DNA from: Streptomyces sp. LX-29
GTDB taxonomy: Bacteria; Actinomycetota; Actinomycetes; Streptomycetales; Streptomycetaceae
Reading direction: 5' to 3'
Assembly: GCF_029541745.1 (NCBI RefSeq)
Contig: NZ_CP089746.1
Coordinates: 7,263,559-7,327,558 of the forward strand
Length of the DNA: 64,000 bases
Shown: positions 29,801-38,241 of the stretch, piece after piece
Layout: each line of letters starts with the position of its first letter
Numbering within the stretch: the stretch's first letter is position 1
Position numbers and translations under genes: made by a program
The notes under the pieces: model-generated
The model's database searches: none
Seen by the model: only the letters and a program-made list of their open reading frames with translations
What the model was told of the DNA's origin: nothing

Positions 29801-32800
29801 GTCCCGCCGCCGAGCAGGGCGCCGACCAGCGGCCCCACCAGGCGGCCGCCGACGACGACCTGATCGCGGTCATCGGCATGAGCTGCCGGCTCCCCGGCGG
29901 CGTGTCCTCACCGGAGGACCTGTGGCGGCTGGTCGCCGACGGCACGGACGCCATCTCGCCGTTCCCGGAGGACCGCGGCTGGCGGATCGACCCCGGCGCG
30001 GACCACGTCCGCGCGGGCGGCTTCCTGGCCGACGCCGCCGACTTCGACGCGGGCTTCTTCCGCGTCAGCCCGCGCGAGGCCCTGTCGATGGACCCGCAGC
30101 AGCGGCTGGTGCTGGAGGTGGCCTGGGAGGCACTGGAGCGGGCCGGCCAGGATCCGGCGGCGCTGCGCCGGACCCGGACGGCGGTCTTCATGGGCGCCAT
30201 GAGCCAGGACTACCTCCCGCGCCTGCACGAGGTGGACGACGAGCTCGGCGGGCACGCCCTGACCGGGGGCCACACCAGCGTGGTGTCCGGCCGTATCGCC
30301 TACACCCTGGGCCTTGAGGGACCGGCGGTGAGCGTCGACACGGCGTGTTCGTCGTCGCTGGTGGCGATGCACCTGGCGGCCCAGTCGCTGCGGTCGGGAG
30401 ACTGCTCCCTGGCGCTGGCGGGCGGCGTGACCGTGATGTCGACGCCCGGCATGTTCGTCGAGTTCGCCCGGCAGAACGGGCTGTCGGCCGACGGTCGCTG
30501 CAAGGCGTTCGCCGACGCGGCCGACGGCACCGGCTGGTCCGAGGGCGTGGGTGTGCTGGTGCTGGAACGGCTGTCGGACGCGCGACGCAACGGCCACCGG
30601 GTGCTGGCGGTGCTGCGCGGCTCGGCGATCAACCAGGACGGCGAGAGCAACGGACTCACCGCCCCCAACGGCCCGTCGCAGGAGCGGGTGATCCGGCAGG
30701 CCCTGGCGAGCGCGGGTCTGTCCGCGGCGGATGTCGACGCGGTCGAGGCGCACGGCACCGGCACCACCCTCGGCGATCCGATCGAGGCCCAGGCGCTGCT
30801 GACGACGTACGGGCAGGACCGTGAGCGTCCGCTGTGGCTCGGGTCGGTGAAGTCCAACATCGGGCACACCCAGGCCGCGGCGGGCGCCGCCGGAGTGATC
30901 AAGATGATCATGGCCATGCGCCATGGTGTCCTGCCGCGGACGCTGCACGTCGACGAGCCGTCGCGGCACGTCGACTGGTCGTCGGGCGCGGTGGAGCTGC
31001 TGACCGAGCGGCAGGCGTGGCCGGTGGCCGATCGGCCGCGCCGGGCCGGCGTCTCGTCGTTCGGGATCAGCGGCACCAACGCGCATGTGATCCTCGAACA
31101 GGGCGACCTCGACGAGCCCGAGGACCAGACCCCTCACGAGGACCCCCAGGCCACTGACGAGGGCCGGGCCGGGCACGCGTCGCCCGAGGAGCCGGCCGGC
31201 GTCGTGCCGTGGCTGGTGTCGGGACGCGGCGCGTCCGCGCTGACGCGTCAGGCACAGCGCCTGTGGGCGGCGGTCTCCGACGAGCGGGCCCCCCGGGCGG
31301 GCGATGTGGCGCTGACGCTGGCCACCGGACGTACGGCCTTCGACCACCGCGCGGTGGTGCTGGGCTCCGGGCGGGCGGAGCTGCTCTCCGGCCTGGAGGC
31401 GCTGTCCCGGGGCGACCGGGCGCAGGGCGTGATCGTGGGCGGCGGGGCGACCGCCGCGACCGACGTCGGCGTGCTGTTCTCCGGACAGGGCAGCCAGCGG
31501 CTCGGCATGAGCCGGGACCTGGTGCGGACCTTCCCGGTGTTCGCCGAGGCATGGCGCGAGGTCTGCGCCGCGCTCGACCCGCTGCTGGAGCACTCGATCG
31601 ACGACGTGGTGGCGGCCGAGCCCGGCTCGGAGCCGGCGCGGCTGCTCGACGAGACGGCGATGACGCAGCCCGCGCTCTTCGCGTTCGAGGTGGCGGCGTT
31701 CCGGCTGCTGGAATCCCTGGGGATCGCGCCCGCGGTCCTGGTCGGGCACTCGATCGGCGAACTGGCCGCCGCGCACGTGGCGGGGGTGTTCTCGCTCGCC
31801 GACGCGGCCCGTCTGGTCGCCGCCCGCGGCCGGCTGATGCAGGCCCTGCCGCGCGGCGGGGCGATGGTGGCGGTCCAGGCCGACGAGGAGGAGGTCCGCG
31901 GCGCGCTCGACGGCCACGGCGACTCCGCCTCGATCGCTGCGGTGAACGGCCCCACCTCCGTGGTGATCTCCGGTGCCGAGGACGTGGTCCTGCGGATCGA
32001 GTCGACGCTCGCCGGCGAGGGCCGCAAGACGAAGCGGCTCCGGGTCTCGCACGCGTTCCACTCGCCGCTGATGGAGCCGATGCTGGAGGAGTTCCGGCGG
32101 GTGGCGGGGTCCGTGACGTACGCGGCGCCGCGCATCCCGGTGGTCTCCAACGTCACCGGCGACCTGGCCGAGGACGGCGCGCTGGAGCAGCCGGAGTACT
32201 GGGTGCGGCACGTACGGGAGGCCGTACGGTTCGGCGACGGCGTGCGCGCCGCGGTGGCGGCCGGCGCCGAGGCCCTGGTCGAGGCCGGCCCCGACGGGGT
32301 CCTCACCGCCATGGCCCAGGAGGCCCTGGCCGAGTCGGCACCGGACCTGCCCGTGGTCGCGATCGTCCGCAAGGACCGGTCCGAGTCGCGTGCGGTGGCC
32401 GAGGCGCTGGCGCGGCTGCACGTCGCGGGCGTCCCGATCGACTGGCGGTCGTATCTCACCGCCCTCGGCGTCTCCGGACGCCAGGTCGAGCTGCCCACCT
32501 ACGCCTTCGAACGGCAGCGGTACTGGGCGGAGCCCGCGCGACCGCAGGGCGACGTCGGCGGCGCGGGGCTCGCCGCGATCGAGCACCCGTTCCTCGCCGC
32601 CGCCACCGACCTCGCCGTCGGCGACCAGCTGGTCTTCAGCGGCCGGGTCTCGTCGGCCGACGCCCCCTGGCTGACCGACCACGCCATCTTCGACAACGTG
32701 GTGTTCCCGGGGGCGGCCTTCCTGGAGATGGCGCTGCACACCCTGGACGGCGTCGACTGCCGGAGCGTCGAGGAGCTGACCCTGCAGGCGCCGCTGACGC

Positions 32801-35133
32801 TCGGCGACGAGGCCGTCCAGCTCCAGATCGTCGTCGGCGCGGCCGAGGAGGGAGGCCGGCGCCCCATCGGCGTCTACTCCCGTGCGATACCCGCGACATC
32901 CGCGGTATCCACGACGGGCGGGGCAGCCGCCGGAGCGAAGTCCCCCTGGACCCGGCACGCGACCGGATACCTGTCCACCGACCCGGCTCCGGTACCGGAC
33001 ACTTCCACCTCCGACGCCTGGCCCCCGCGGGGAGCCACGCCGGTCGAGCTGACCGGCTTCTACCCGGAGCTCGTCGACCGCGGCTACGCGTACGGGCCGG
33101 CCTTCCAGGGGCTGCGCGCCGCATGGCGCCAGGAGGACGAGGTCTTTGGCGAGGTCCGGCTCCCCGACGAGCTGCGCCCCGCGTCCCCCGGATTCGCCCT
33201 GCACCCGGCCCTGTTCGACGCGGCCCTGCACCCGATGCTGTCCCTGCTGGCCGGCTCGGACTCCTCCCAGGTGCTGCTGCCGTACTCCTGGTCGGGGGTG
33301 ACGTTCCACGCGCCGGCCGGCACGGAGCTGCGGGTCCGGATCTCCCGTACGGGCCCCCACGAGGTGTCCCTGCGGATCACCGACCCCGGCGGCGCACCGG
33401 TGCTGACCGTCGCGTCGCTGGCGGTCATGCCGGCCTCCGTCGAGCAGCTGACCGGCGGCGCGGCCGACTCCCTGTTCGCCGTGGACTGGACGCCGCTGCC
33501 CGAGCCGGCCGCGGCCGGCTCCGGCGCCGGCCGGCCGGCGCCGGACGTGGAGCTCACCCATGTGGCCGCCGGCGGCGACGCGGCGGACGTCCCCGCGGCG
33601 GCGCGGGCGACCGCGCACGAGGTGCTCGAGCTGGTGCAGAAGTGGCTGCGCGACGAGCGGTTCGGCCGGACCCGGCGGGTGATCGTGACACGTCACGCGG
33701 TGGCGGTCACCGCGGACGAGACCCCCGACCTGTCCTGCGCGCCGGTCTGGGGCCTGGTGCGGTCGGTCCAGGCGGAGCACCCGGACCAGTTCGTCCTGGT
33801 CGACACGGACGGCAGCGAGGAGTCGCTGAACGCGCTGGAGTCGCTGGACCTGTCCGGCGAGCCGCAGTTGGCGGTCCGCCGCGGCGTGGCGTACGTGCCA
33901 CGGTTGGCCCCGGCGCCGCCGGCGACGGCCGAGCGACCGACGTGGGACCCGCGAGGCACGGTGCTGCTGACGGGCGCCACCGGTGCCCTCGGCGCGCTGT
34001 TCGCCCGCCATCTGGTCGCCGAACACGGGGTGCGTCACCTGCTGCTGCTCAGCCGGCGGGGCGCGGCGGCGCCCGGCGCGGCCGAGCTGGTCGCGGAGCT
34101 GTCCGCGCTGGGCGCCCACGTCACACAGGCGTCCTGCGACGTGGCCGACCCGGACGCGCTGGCCGAACGGATCGCGGAGATCCCCGCGGAGTCGCCGCTG
34201 ACCGCGGTGGTCCACCTGGCGGGCGTGCTGGACGACGCCGGCGCGGAGACGCTGACACCGCGGCAGCTCGACCGGGTGCTCCGGCCGAAGGTCGACGCCG
34301 CCTGGCACCTGCACCGACTGACCGAGGACCTGGGGCTGTCGGCGTTCGTCCTCTACTCGTCCGTCGCCGGCACGATCGGCACCGCCGGCCAGGCGAACTA
34401 CGCCGCGGCCAACGCGTTCCTGGACGCCCTCGCCGCGCGGCGCAGGGCCGCCGGCCTGCCGGCGACCTCGCTCGCCTGGGGTCCCTGGGAGCTCGGCATG
34501 GCGGGCACGCTCGGCCAGGCCGATCTGTCGCGGTTCAGGCGGCTGGGGATCGTGCCCCTGAGCGCGGCGAAGGGCACGTCCCTGTTCGACGCCGCGCTCG
34601 CGCTCGACACGGCGACGGTGGTTCCCGCCACGCTCGACAAGACCGCGCTGCGCCGACTGGACACCGTGCCCGCGCTGCTGCGCGGGATGGTCGCGGCGCC
34701 GCGCCGCGAGCCCGCCGAGGAACCCACCGAGCTGCCGCTCGTACGGCGGTTGGCGGAGCTGTCGCCCGAGGAGCAGTCGAGCGAGCTGCTGGAACTGCTG
34801 CTCACCACCGCGGCGATGGTGCTGGGCTACCCCTCCACCGACGACATCGACGGCGACCTGTCCTTCAAGGAGATCGGCTTCGACTCGCTGAGCGGAGTGG
34901 AGTTCCGCAACGAGGTCAAGAAGGACACCGGGCTGCAGATCCCCGCAACGGTGATCTTCAACTACCCGACCCCGGCGGCCCTGGCGGAACACCTGCGGGA
35001 GCGGCTGTTCCCCCAGGACGCGGTGGACGAAGAGCCGCGGGGCGACGACGAGGACATGGCAGCGGACCAGGTGGATGACGAGATCGACGCCCTCGACGTC
35101 GAGAACCTCATCCAGCGCGCGTTCACGGAATGA
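26818..35133 (+). CDS. Type I modular PKS: KSQ loading module plus module 1
   Basis: 2771 residues. The first KS reads DTAQSSS, with Gln182 (codon 27361) in place of the active Cys: a KSQ decarboxylating domain. It is followed by AT (28420-29450, GHSQGE and YASH, methylmalonyl type) and ACP (29560-29800), so the starter should be propionyl made from methylmalonyl-CoA. Module 1 has KS (DTACSSS), AT (31460-32500, GHSIGE and HAFH, malonyl type), DH (HAIFDNVVFP and DAALH), KR (LDD, B type) and ACP (GFDSL). It ends in an acidic docking tail (about 35020-35133). The start has GGGGAG about 11 nt upstream. Codon 43 (26944-26946) is TTA, suggesting dependence on the bldA tRNA. The gene is transcribed last in the cluster but acts first in the assembly line. 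Confidence 0.97.
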   Translation: MHVNRAERRPDGQRIPENERAIAVVGMACRVPGADDLRAFWRLLRGGVDAITDAPADRGYDIPELARFGRGGFLDRVADFDAGFFGISPREAAAMDPRQRLALELTWEALEDAHAAPESLRDSSTAVFLGATGDDYASLVHRHGPDAVSHHSLAGLSRGVIANRVSHHLGFHGPSVTVDTAQSSSLVAVHMACENLLSGTTRLALAGGVHLNLVPESTLALARAGALSPDCRSYTFDSRANGFVRGEGAGVVVLKRLADAVADGDPVYCVLLGGAVNHDGDGQALTVPDSDAQQALLREACARAGVEPEQVRYVELHGTGTRAGDPVEASALGSVFGPSRDERQPLLVGSVKTNIGHLDAAAGVVGLIKVALAMKHDVLPASLNFAEPHPSIPMERWKLEVNAATGPWPEGRRLAGVSSFGVGGTNCHLVVAAHPVPEQPEPGPEPSAPVPVVVSGRSAAALRAQAGRLREWLEADTELRPVDVGHSAVTTRSALKHRAVVVAADRAELLDGLAALAAGEASADIVTGSVAAGPGVVWVFPGQGSQWLGMARGLWESSPVFAARMSECERLLDGLVDWSLRDVLDDEAALARVDVVQPALFAVMVSLAEVWRSVGLVPDAVVGHSQGEIAAACAAGIISLSDGLRLVVGRSLAINAGLSGRGTLASLAMPAADVDRDRVSVAAVNGPNAVVISGEVEAVHEVVAECEARGIRARVIPVDYASHSAHVEAIRDEVLRVAEGITATDSGVAFYSTVTAGRVDPAELDAEYWYRNLRQEVRLSETVTALAEAGHGVFVEVSPHPVLTMALQDTVAAAETEATPVVQGTLRRQEDEPRRLLLSMAELYTKGVGVDWRPLFEGARRVELPTYAFQREAYWVGGERAESPAPRPVTVGETGAAESSDLAVADAAPGAPARMTDQQLWTLVRSQAAAVLGLADPRLVEADSTFKELGFDSVTAVELSNRLSTATELRMPTSLLFDHPTPTALVRHLREELGGPAAEQGADQRPHQAAADDDLIAVIGMSCRLPGGVSSPEDLWRLVADGTDAISPFPEDRGWRIDPGADHVRAGGFLADAADFDAGFFRVSPREALSMDPQQRLVLEVAWEALERAGQDPAALRRTRTAVFMGAMSQDYLPRLHEVDDELGGHALTGGHTSVVSGRIAYTLGLEGPAVSVDTACSSSLVAMHLAAQSLRSGDCSLALAGGVTVMSTPGMFVEFARQNGLSADGRCKAFADAADGTGWSEGVGVLVLERLSDARRNGHRVLAVLRGSAINQDGESNGLTAPNGPSQERVIRQALASAGLSAADVDAVEAHGTGTTLGDPIEAQALLTTYGQDRERPLWLGSVKSNIGHTQAAAGAAGVIKMIMAMRHGVLPRTLHVDEPSRHVDWSSGAVELLTERQAWPVADRPRRAGVSSFGISGTNAHVILEQGDLDEPEDQTPHEDPQATDEGRAGHASPEEPAGVVPWLVSGRGASALTRQAQRLWAAVSDERAPRAGDVALTLATGRTAFDHRAVVLGSGRAELLSGLEALSRGDRAQGVIVGGGATAATDVGVLFSGQGSQRLGMSRDLVRTFPVFAEAWREVCAALDPLLEHSIDDVVAAEPGSEPARLLDETAMTQPALFAFEVAAFRLLESLGIAPAVLVGHSIGELAAAHVAGVFSLADAARLVAARGRLMQALPRGGAMVAVQADEEEVRGALDGHGDSASIAAVNGPTSVVISGAEDVVLRIESTLAGEGRKTKRLRVSHAFHSPLMEPMLEEFRRVAGSVTYAAPRIPVVSNVTGDLAEDGALEQPEYWVRHVREAVRFGDGVRAAVAAGAEALVEAGPDGVLTAMAQEALAESAPDLPVVAIVRKDRSESRAVAEALARLHVAGVPIDWRSYLTALGVSGRQVELPTYAFERQRYWAEPARPQGDVGGAGLAAIEHPFLAAATDLAVGDQLVFSGRVSSADAPWLTDHAIFDNVVFPGAAFLEMALHTLDGVDCRSVEELTLQAPLTLGDEAVQLQIVVGAAEEGGRRPIGVYSRAIPATSAVSTTGGAAAGAKSPWTRHATGYLSTDPAPVPDTSTSDAWPPRGATPVELTGFYPELVDRGYAYGPAFQGLRAAWRQEDEVFGEVRLPDELRPASPGFALHPALFDAALHPMLSLLAGSDSSQVLLPYSWSGVTFHAPAGTELRVRISRTGPHEVSLRITDPGGAPVLTVASLAVMPASVEQLTGGAADSLFAVDWTPLPEPAAAGSGAGRPAPDVELTHVAAGGDAADVPAAARATAHEVLELVQKWLRDERFGRTRRVIVTRHAVAVTADETPDLSCAPVWGLVRSVQAEHPDQFVLVDTDGSEESLNALESLDLSGEPQLAVRRGVAYVPRLAPAPPATAERPTWDPRGTVLLTGATGALGALFARHLVAEHGVRHLLLLSRRGAAAPGAAELVAELSALGAHVTQASCDVADPDALAERIAEIPAESPLTAVVHLAGVLDDAGAETLTPRQLDRVLRPKVDAAWHLHRLTEDLGLSAFVLYSSVAGTIGTAGQANYAAANAFLDALAARRRAAGLPATSLAWGPWELGMAGTLGQADLSRFRRLGIVPLSAAKGTSLFDAALALDTATVVPATLDKTALRRLDTVPALLRGMVAAPRREPAEEPTELPLVRRLAELSPEEQSSELLELLLTTAAMVLGYPSTDDIDGDLSFKEIGFDSLSGVEFRNEVKKDTGLQIPATVIFNYPTPAALAEHLRERLFPQDAVDEEPRGDDEDMAADQVDDEIDALDVENLIQRAFTE
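26944..26946 (+). promoter_or_regulatory. TTA leucine codon (bldA-type control point)
   Basis: In-frame TTA as codon 43 of the loading PKS. In Streptomyces this codon is read only by the bldA tRNA, which is most active late in growth. Confidence 0.85.
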
Positions 35134-36302
35134 ATGGCAGGACGATGAAGTCAGAAGATCTCAAGACCGTTCGCCGGTTCGTCAAGGACGGACTGGGCGG
35201 TGGCCAGGCGCAGACGGACACGCTGACGGAGAAGCCCCTGGAGGTGTACGACACGTTCCGCGGCACCGGGCTCGCGAACTGGTGGCTGCCCGAGGAGATG
35301 GGCGGCCGAGGACTCAGCCTCGAGGACAGTGTCGAGATCGTCAACGAGATCGCCTACGGCGACGCCGGCGTGGCGTTCACGCTGTTCATCTCGGTCCTGG
35401 GCACCAGCATGGTGCAGCTGTACGGATCCGAGGAGCTGAAGGCCCGCTACCTGAAGCCCATGGTGGAGCGCGGATCGTTCTGCGCGACGCTGGGCAGCGA
35501 GCGCAACGCGGGCAGCGAGCTCAGCAAGATCGAGACGATGGTCACCCGGGACGGTGACGAACTCGTCATCACCGGCGAGAAGTCCTTCTCCACCAACACC
35601 GACTTCGCGGACTTCCTCGTGGTCGTCGCCAGGTCGGCGGACGACCCCGAGGAGTACCTCGCCGTTCTGGTGCCGAGGGACACGCCCGGCGTCGAGATCG
35701 TCAAGCGGTGGGACGTCATCGGTGTGCGCGCCTCGCACACCTACCAGGTGCGGCTGGACCACTGCCGGGTGCCCGCCGCCAACCAGCTGGAGGGTTCCGG
35801 GCTCCGACTGCTGGAGATCGGCCTCAACGCCAGCCGGATCCTGATCGCGGCCACCGCCATCGGAGTCGCCCGGCGGGTCCGCGACCACTGCATGGACTAC
35901 GCCAAGCACAAGCCGTTCCGGGACGGCACCCTGCTGGACAGCCCGGTCCTCGCGCAGCGGCTGGGCCAGATGGAGATGCAGATCGACGTCATGAAGAGCC
36001 ACTGCCTCAGGGCGGCTCGTGACTACGACACCATCATGACGGGGCCCGACGCGGCCACGGTCTTCGCCCGGCAGGGCACGCTCAAGTCCGCCCTGACGGC
36101 CAAGATGTTCTGTGGTCAGGCGGGCTGGGACGTGGCGAGCGTCGGCTCCGAGATGTTCGGCGGACTCGGGTACACCAGCGAGACGCCCGTCGGAAAGCTG
36201 CTCCGGGACATCCGCTACGTCTCGATCGTCGAAGGCGGCGACGACGTCCTGCGTGAGCTGGTCTTCAGCCGCTATGTGATCCCGGTGCCGCGCCGGTCGT
36301 AG
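35130..36302 (+). CDS. Acyl-CoA dehydrogenase-like flavoprotein
   Basis: 390 residues covering the full acyl-CoA dehydrogenase fold: helical N-terminus (LPEEMGGRGL), FAD/substrate strand region (TLGSERNAGSELSKIET, then GEKSFSTN) and C-terminal helical domain. A Glu in SIVEGGDD (residue 368 from the first ATG) aligns with the usual catalytic base position. The first ATG overlaps the PKS stop (ATGA); a second ATG at 35145 has AGGA 4-5 nt before it and may be the real start. The enzyme should desaturate or oxidise an acyl thioester. Tight coupling to the loading PKS suggests it acts on a starter, extender or ACP-bound chain of this pathway; the substrate is unknown. Confidence 0.9.
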   Translation: MNGRTMKSEDLKTVRRFVKDGLGGGQAQTDTLTEKPLEVYDTFRGTGLANWWLPEEMGGRGLSLEDSVEIVNEIAYGDAGVAFTLFISVLGTSMVQLYGSEELKARYLKPMVERGSFCATLGSERNAGSELSKIETMVTRDGDELVITGEKSFSTNTDFADFLVVVARSADDPEEYLAVLVPRDTPGVEIVKRWDVIGVRASHTYQVRLDHCRVPAANQLEGSGLRLLEIGLNASRILIAATAIGVARRVRDHCMDYAKHKPFRDGTLLDSPVLAQRLGQMEMQIDVMKSHCLRAARDYDTIMTGPDAATVFARQGTLKSALTAKMFCGQAGWDVASVGSEMFGGLGYTSETPVGKLLRDIRYVSIVEGGDDVLRELVFSRYVIPVPRRS

Positions 36303-36310
36303 CCTCGATT

Positions 36311-36337
36311 CGGCCCCCCGTCGCGGACGGGGGGCCG
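36311..36337 (+). terminator. Perfect stem-loop ending the PKS operon
   Basis: Arms of 12 bp (cggccccccgtc/gacggggggccg) around a GCG loop, starting 8 nt after the flavoprotein stop. There is no long T-run, as is common in Streptomyces. It marks the likely 3' boundary of the cluster. Confidence 0.85.
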
Positions 36338-36442
36338 TGTCGGCGGTGGGGGCCGTCGCCCCACCGGGCGGGAAGACCGACGCCGCTCCCGAACGGGGCG
36401 CCGGCGGAAGGCGTTTGACGCCCGTCGGCGGGCGGTGGTCGG

Positions 36443-37354
36443 ATGACGTCCATGAGCACGGGGCAGATGCACCCCGGGACGCATCCCATCGACGACGACC
36501 TGGTACGACGGTTGATCGCCGAACAGTTCCCCCGATGGACGGGGCTGACGGTGGAGCGATGGCCGTCCGGGGGCACGGTCAACGCGATGTACCGGCTGGG
36601 CGATGACATGGTCGTTCGGCTGCCGCTGGTGCGGGGCGGGGCCGCGGACGTGTCGCTGGAGCGGGAGTGGCTGCCCCGTCTCGCGCCCCTGCTGCCCACG
36701 CGCATCCCGGAGGTGCTCGGGGCCGGGGTGCCGGGCCAGGGGTATCCGTGGTCGTGGTCGGTCTACCGGTGGTTGACGGGCGAGCTTCCCGAAGCGGGGG
36801 CGCTGAGCGCCCCCGTGCCGCTGGCCGAGGATCTGGCCGCGTTCGTGGTCGCGATGCGCAGCGTCACCCTGCCGGCCGCGCCGAGGGCGCACCGAGGCGG
36901 GCCGGTCGCCTCGCTCGACGCGGAGACCCGCGCGGCGATCGAGCGGCTGCGGGAGATCCCGGAGGAGGGCGTCGACTGCGACGCCGCGGCCGCCGTGTGG
37001 GAGGAGACGCTGCGGGCCCCGGGCTGGGACGGACCGCCGGTGTGGCTGCACGCCGATCTGATGCCGGGCAATGTGCTGGTCGACGGCGGTGGCCGACTGG
37101 CCTCGGTGATCGACTTCGGCTGTGTGGGCGGCGGAGATCCGGCCTGTGATCTGTTCCCGGCGTGGAACCTGCTGCCGGCCGAGGCGCGGGACGTCTTCCG
37201 CGAGGCGCTGGCCGTGGACGAGGCGACCTGGATCCGCGGCCGGGGGCGGACGCTCTCACAGGCGCTGGTCGCGCTGCCGTACTACCGGAAGACGAATCCC
37301 GCGATGGCGCGGAACGCCCGGCATGTGATCCGGGCGGTGCTGGACGACGCCTGA
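36443..37354 (+). CDS. Aminoglycoside phosphotransferase-family kinase
   Basis: 303 residues of the APH/choline-kinase fold. The Brenner-type catalytic motif reads HADLMPGNVLV, followed by IDFGCVGGGDPACDL with the metal-binding Asp; VVRLPL near residue 54 is in the ATP-binding lobe. Possible starts are ATG 36443, 36452 and 36467; the last begins at the conserved part of the protein. The family includes antibiotic kinases but also many small-metabolite kinases, so resistance must not be assumed. It lies beyond the cluster terminator on the same strand and is probably independent of the PKS genes. Confidence 0.88.
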   Translation: MTSMSTGQMHPGTHPIDDDLVRRLIAEQFPRWTGLTVERWPSGGTVNAMYRLGDDMVVRLPLVRGGAADVSLEREWLPRLAPLLPTRIPEVLGAGVPGQGYPWSWSVYRWLTGELPEAGALSAPVPLAEDLAAFVVAMRSVTLPAAPRAHRGGPVASLDAETRAAIERLREIPEEGVDCDAAAAVWEETLRAPGWDGPPVWLHADLMPGNVLVDGGGRLASVIDFGCVGGGDPACDLFPAWNLLPAEARDVFREALAVDEATWIRGRGRTLSQALVALPYYRKTNPAMARNARHVIRAVLDDA

Positions 37355-37460
37355 GACATGCCACCGGGGCGTCTCGCGGTGGCGGACATCGCGGCGGCAG
37401 GACGTCAGTTGACGGGGTGACAGTCGCCGGGGGCTTGTGCCCCTCAACGAGGGCGAAACC

Positions 37461-37469
37461 TTATATCGT
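37461..37469 (+). promoter_or_regulatory. Possible -10 region of the secreted-protein pair
   Basis: An AT-rich TTATATCGT stands out in GC-rich DNA and ends 8 nt before the GTG start at 37478. This would give a leaderless or nearly leaderless transcript. No convincing -35 is seen. Confidence 0.3.
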
Positions 37470-37477
37470 TCCCGACC

Positions 37478-38239
37478 GTGAACATGATCAAACAATCCTT
37501 TGGTCGTCGCCTGCCCGCTGTGGGGCTGACGGTGACGCTCCTGGCCGCGGCTCTGGTGTGGTTGCAGTCCGGGTCGGCCCAAGCGGCGTACGCCGACTGC
37601 CCGAAGAACGCGTTCTGCCTGTACACCGGGGCCCGTGGGGGCGGCGCCATGGTCTCGGTCGACACCGCGGCCAGGGCCGACTACGGCAAGGACGCGAAGC
37701 TGAAGGGCAAGACCTTCGCCTCCTACCGCAACAACACCGACTCCTGGGCCTGTCTGTACGAGGCCCCGAGCTATGGCGGGGACGGCATACGGCCCGTCCT
37801 CCCCGAGCAGGCCGGGGCCGACCTGCCCAAGGGGCGGAACGGCAAGCCCATGGCCCTGGCCTCGCACAAGTTCGCCACGTCGGTGTCGGGCTGCGCGACG
37901 GGCTTCGAACGCTGCGAGACCAAGCGCGTGTGCATCTTCCAGGGTCCCAGCGGGCGCGGTGTCGCCGGTGTGACGACGCAGCCCGACGACCTCGGCAACG
38001 GGGTGCTGGGCAACGCGGACTACTCGCGAACCTGGGACAACAAGGTCGTGTCCGTGTCGAACCGCTCGACCAAGGTCGCCTGCTTCTACCCCAACCCCGG
38101 TTACACCGGGACCTGGAAGGTCGGCCGCGCGCTGTTCCGGGCCTATGTCGTGCTGCCCGGGCAGGAGACGACCCTTCCGTACGCCTACCAGTCGTCCATC
38201 AGCTCCCACAAGCTCGCCGACAAGGAATCGAAGTGCTGA
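37478..38239 (+). CDS. Secreted peptidase inhibitor I36-type protein
   Basis: 253 residues from GTG 37478 (ATG 37484 is an alternative). A signal peptide with an RR pair, a hydrophobic core (LTVTLLAAALVWL) and a likely cut after GSAQA directs export. The mature part has several short Cys/Gly-rich crystallin-like units: DCPKNAFCLYTGARGGG, SWACLYEAPSYGG, RVCIFQGPSGRG and VACFYPNPGYTG. This is the layout of the I36 family, whose founder inhibits metalloproteases. It is followed after 2 nt by the next secreted protein, so the two are translationally coupled. Inhibitor activity is by family only. Confidence 0.82.
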   Translation: MNMIKQSFGRRLPAVGLTVTLLAAALVWLQSGSAQAAYADCPKNAFCLYTGARGGGAMVSVDTAARADYGKDAKLKGKTFASYRNNTDSWACLYEAPSYGGDGIRPVLPEQAGADLPKGRNGKPMALASHKFATSVSGCATGFERCETKRVCIFQGPSGRGVAGVTTQPDDLGNGVLGNADYSRTWDNKVVSVSNRSTKVACFYPNPGYTGTWKVGRALFRAYVVLPGQETTLPYAYQSSISSHKLADKESKC

Positions 38240-38241
38240 CC

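Noticed and set aside
36443..37354. Antibiotic-resistance gene for the PKS product
   Set aside because: The APH-like fold is clear, but it lies beyond the cluster terminator and the product is not an aminoglycoside, so resistance is not supported.
37355..37477. Terminator after the APH-like kinase
   Set aside because: Short GACGCC/GGCGTC and GCCACC/GGTGGC pairs compete with each other and neither forms a long stem, so no call was made.
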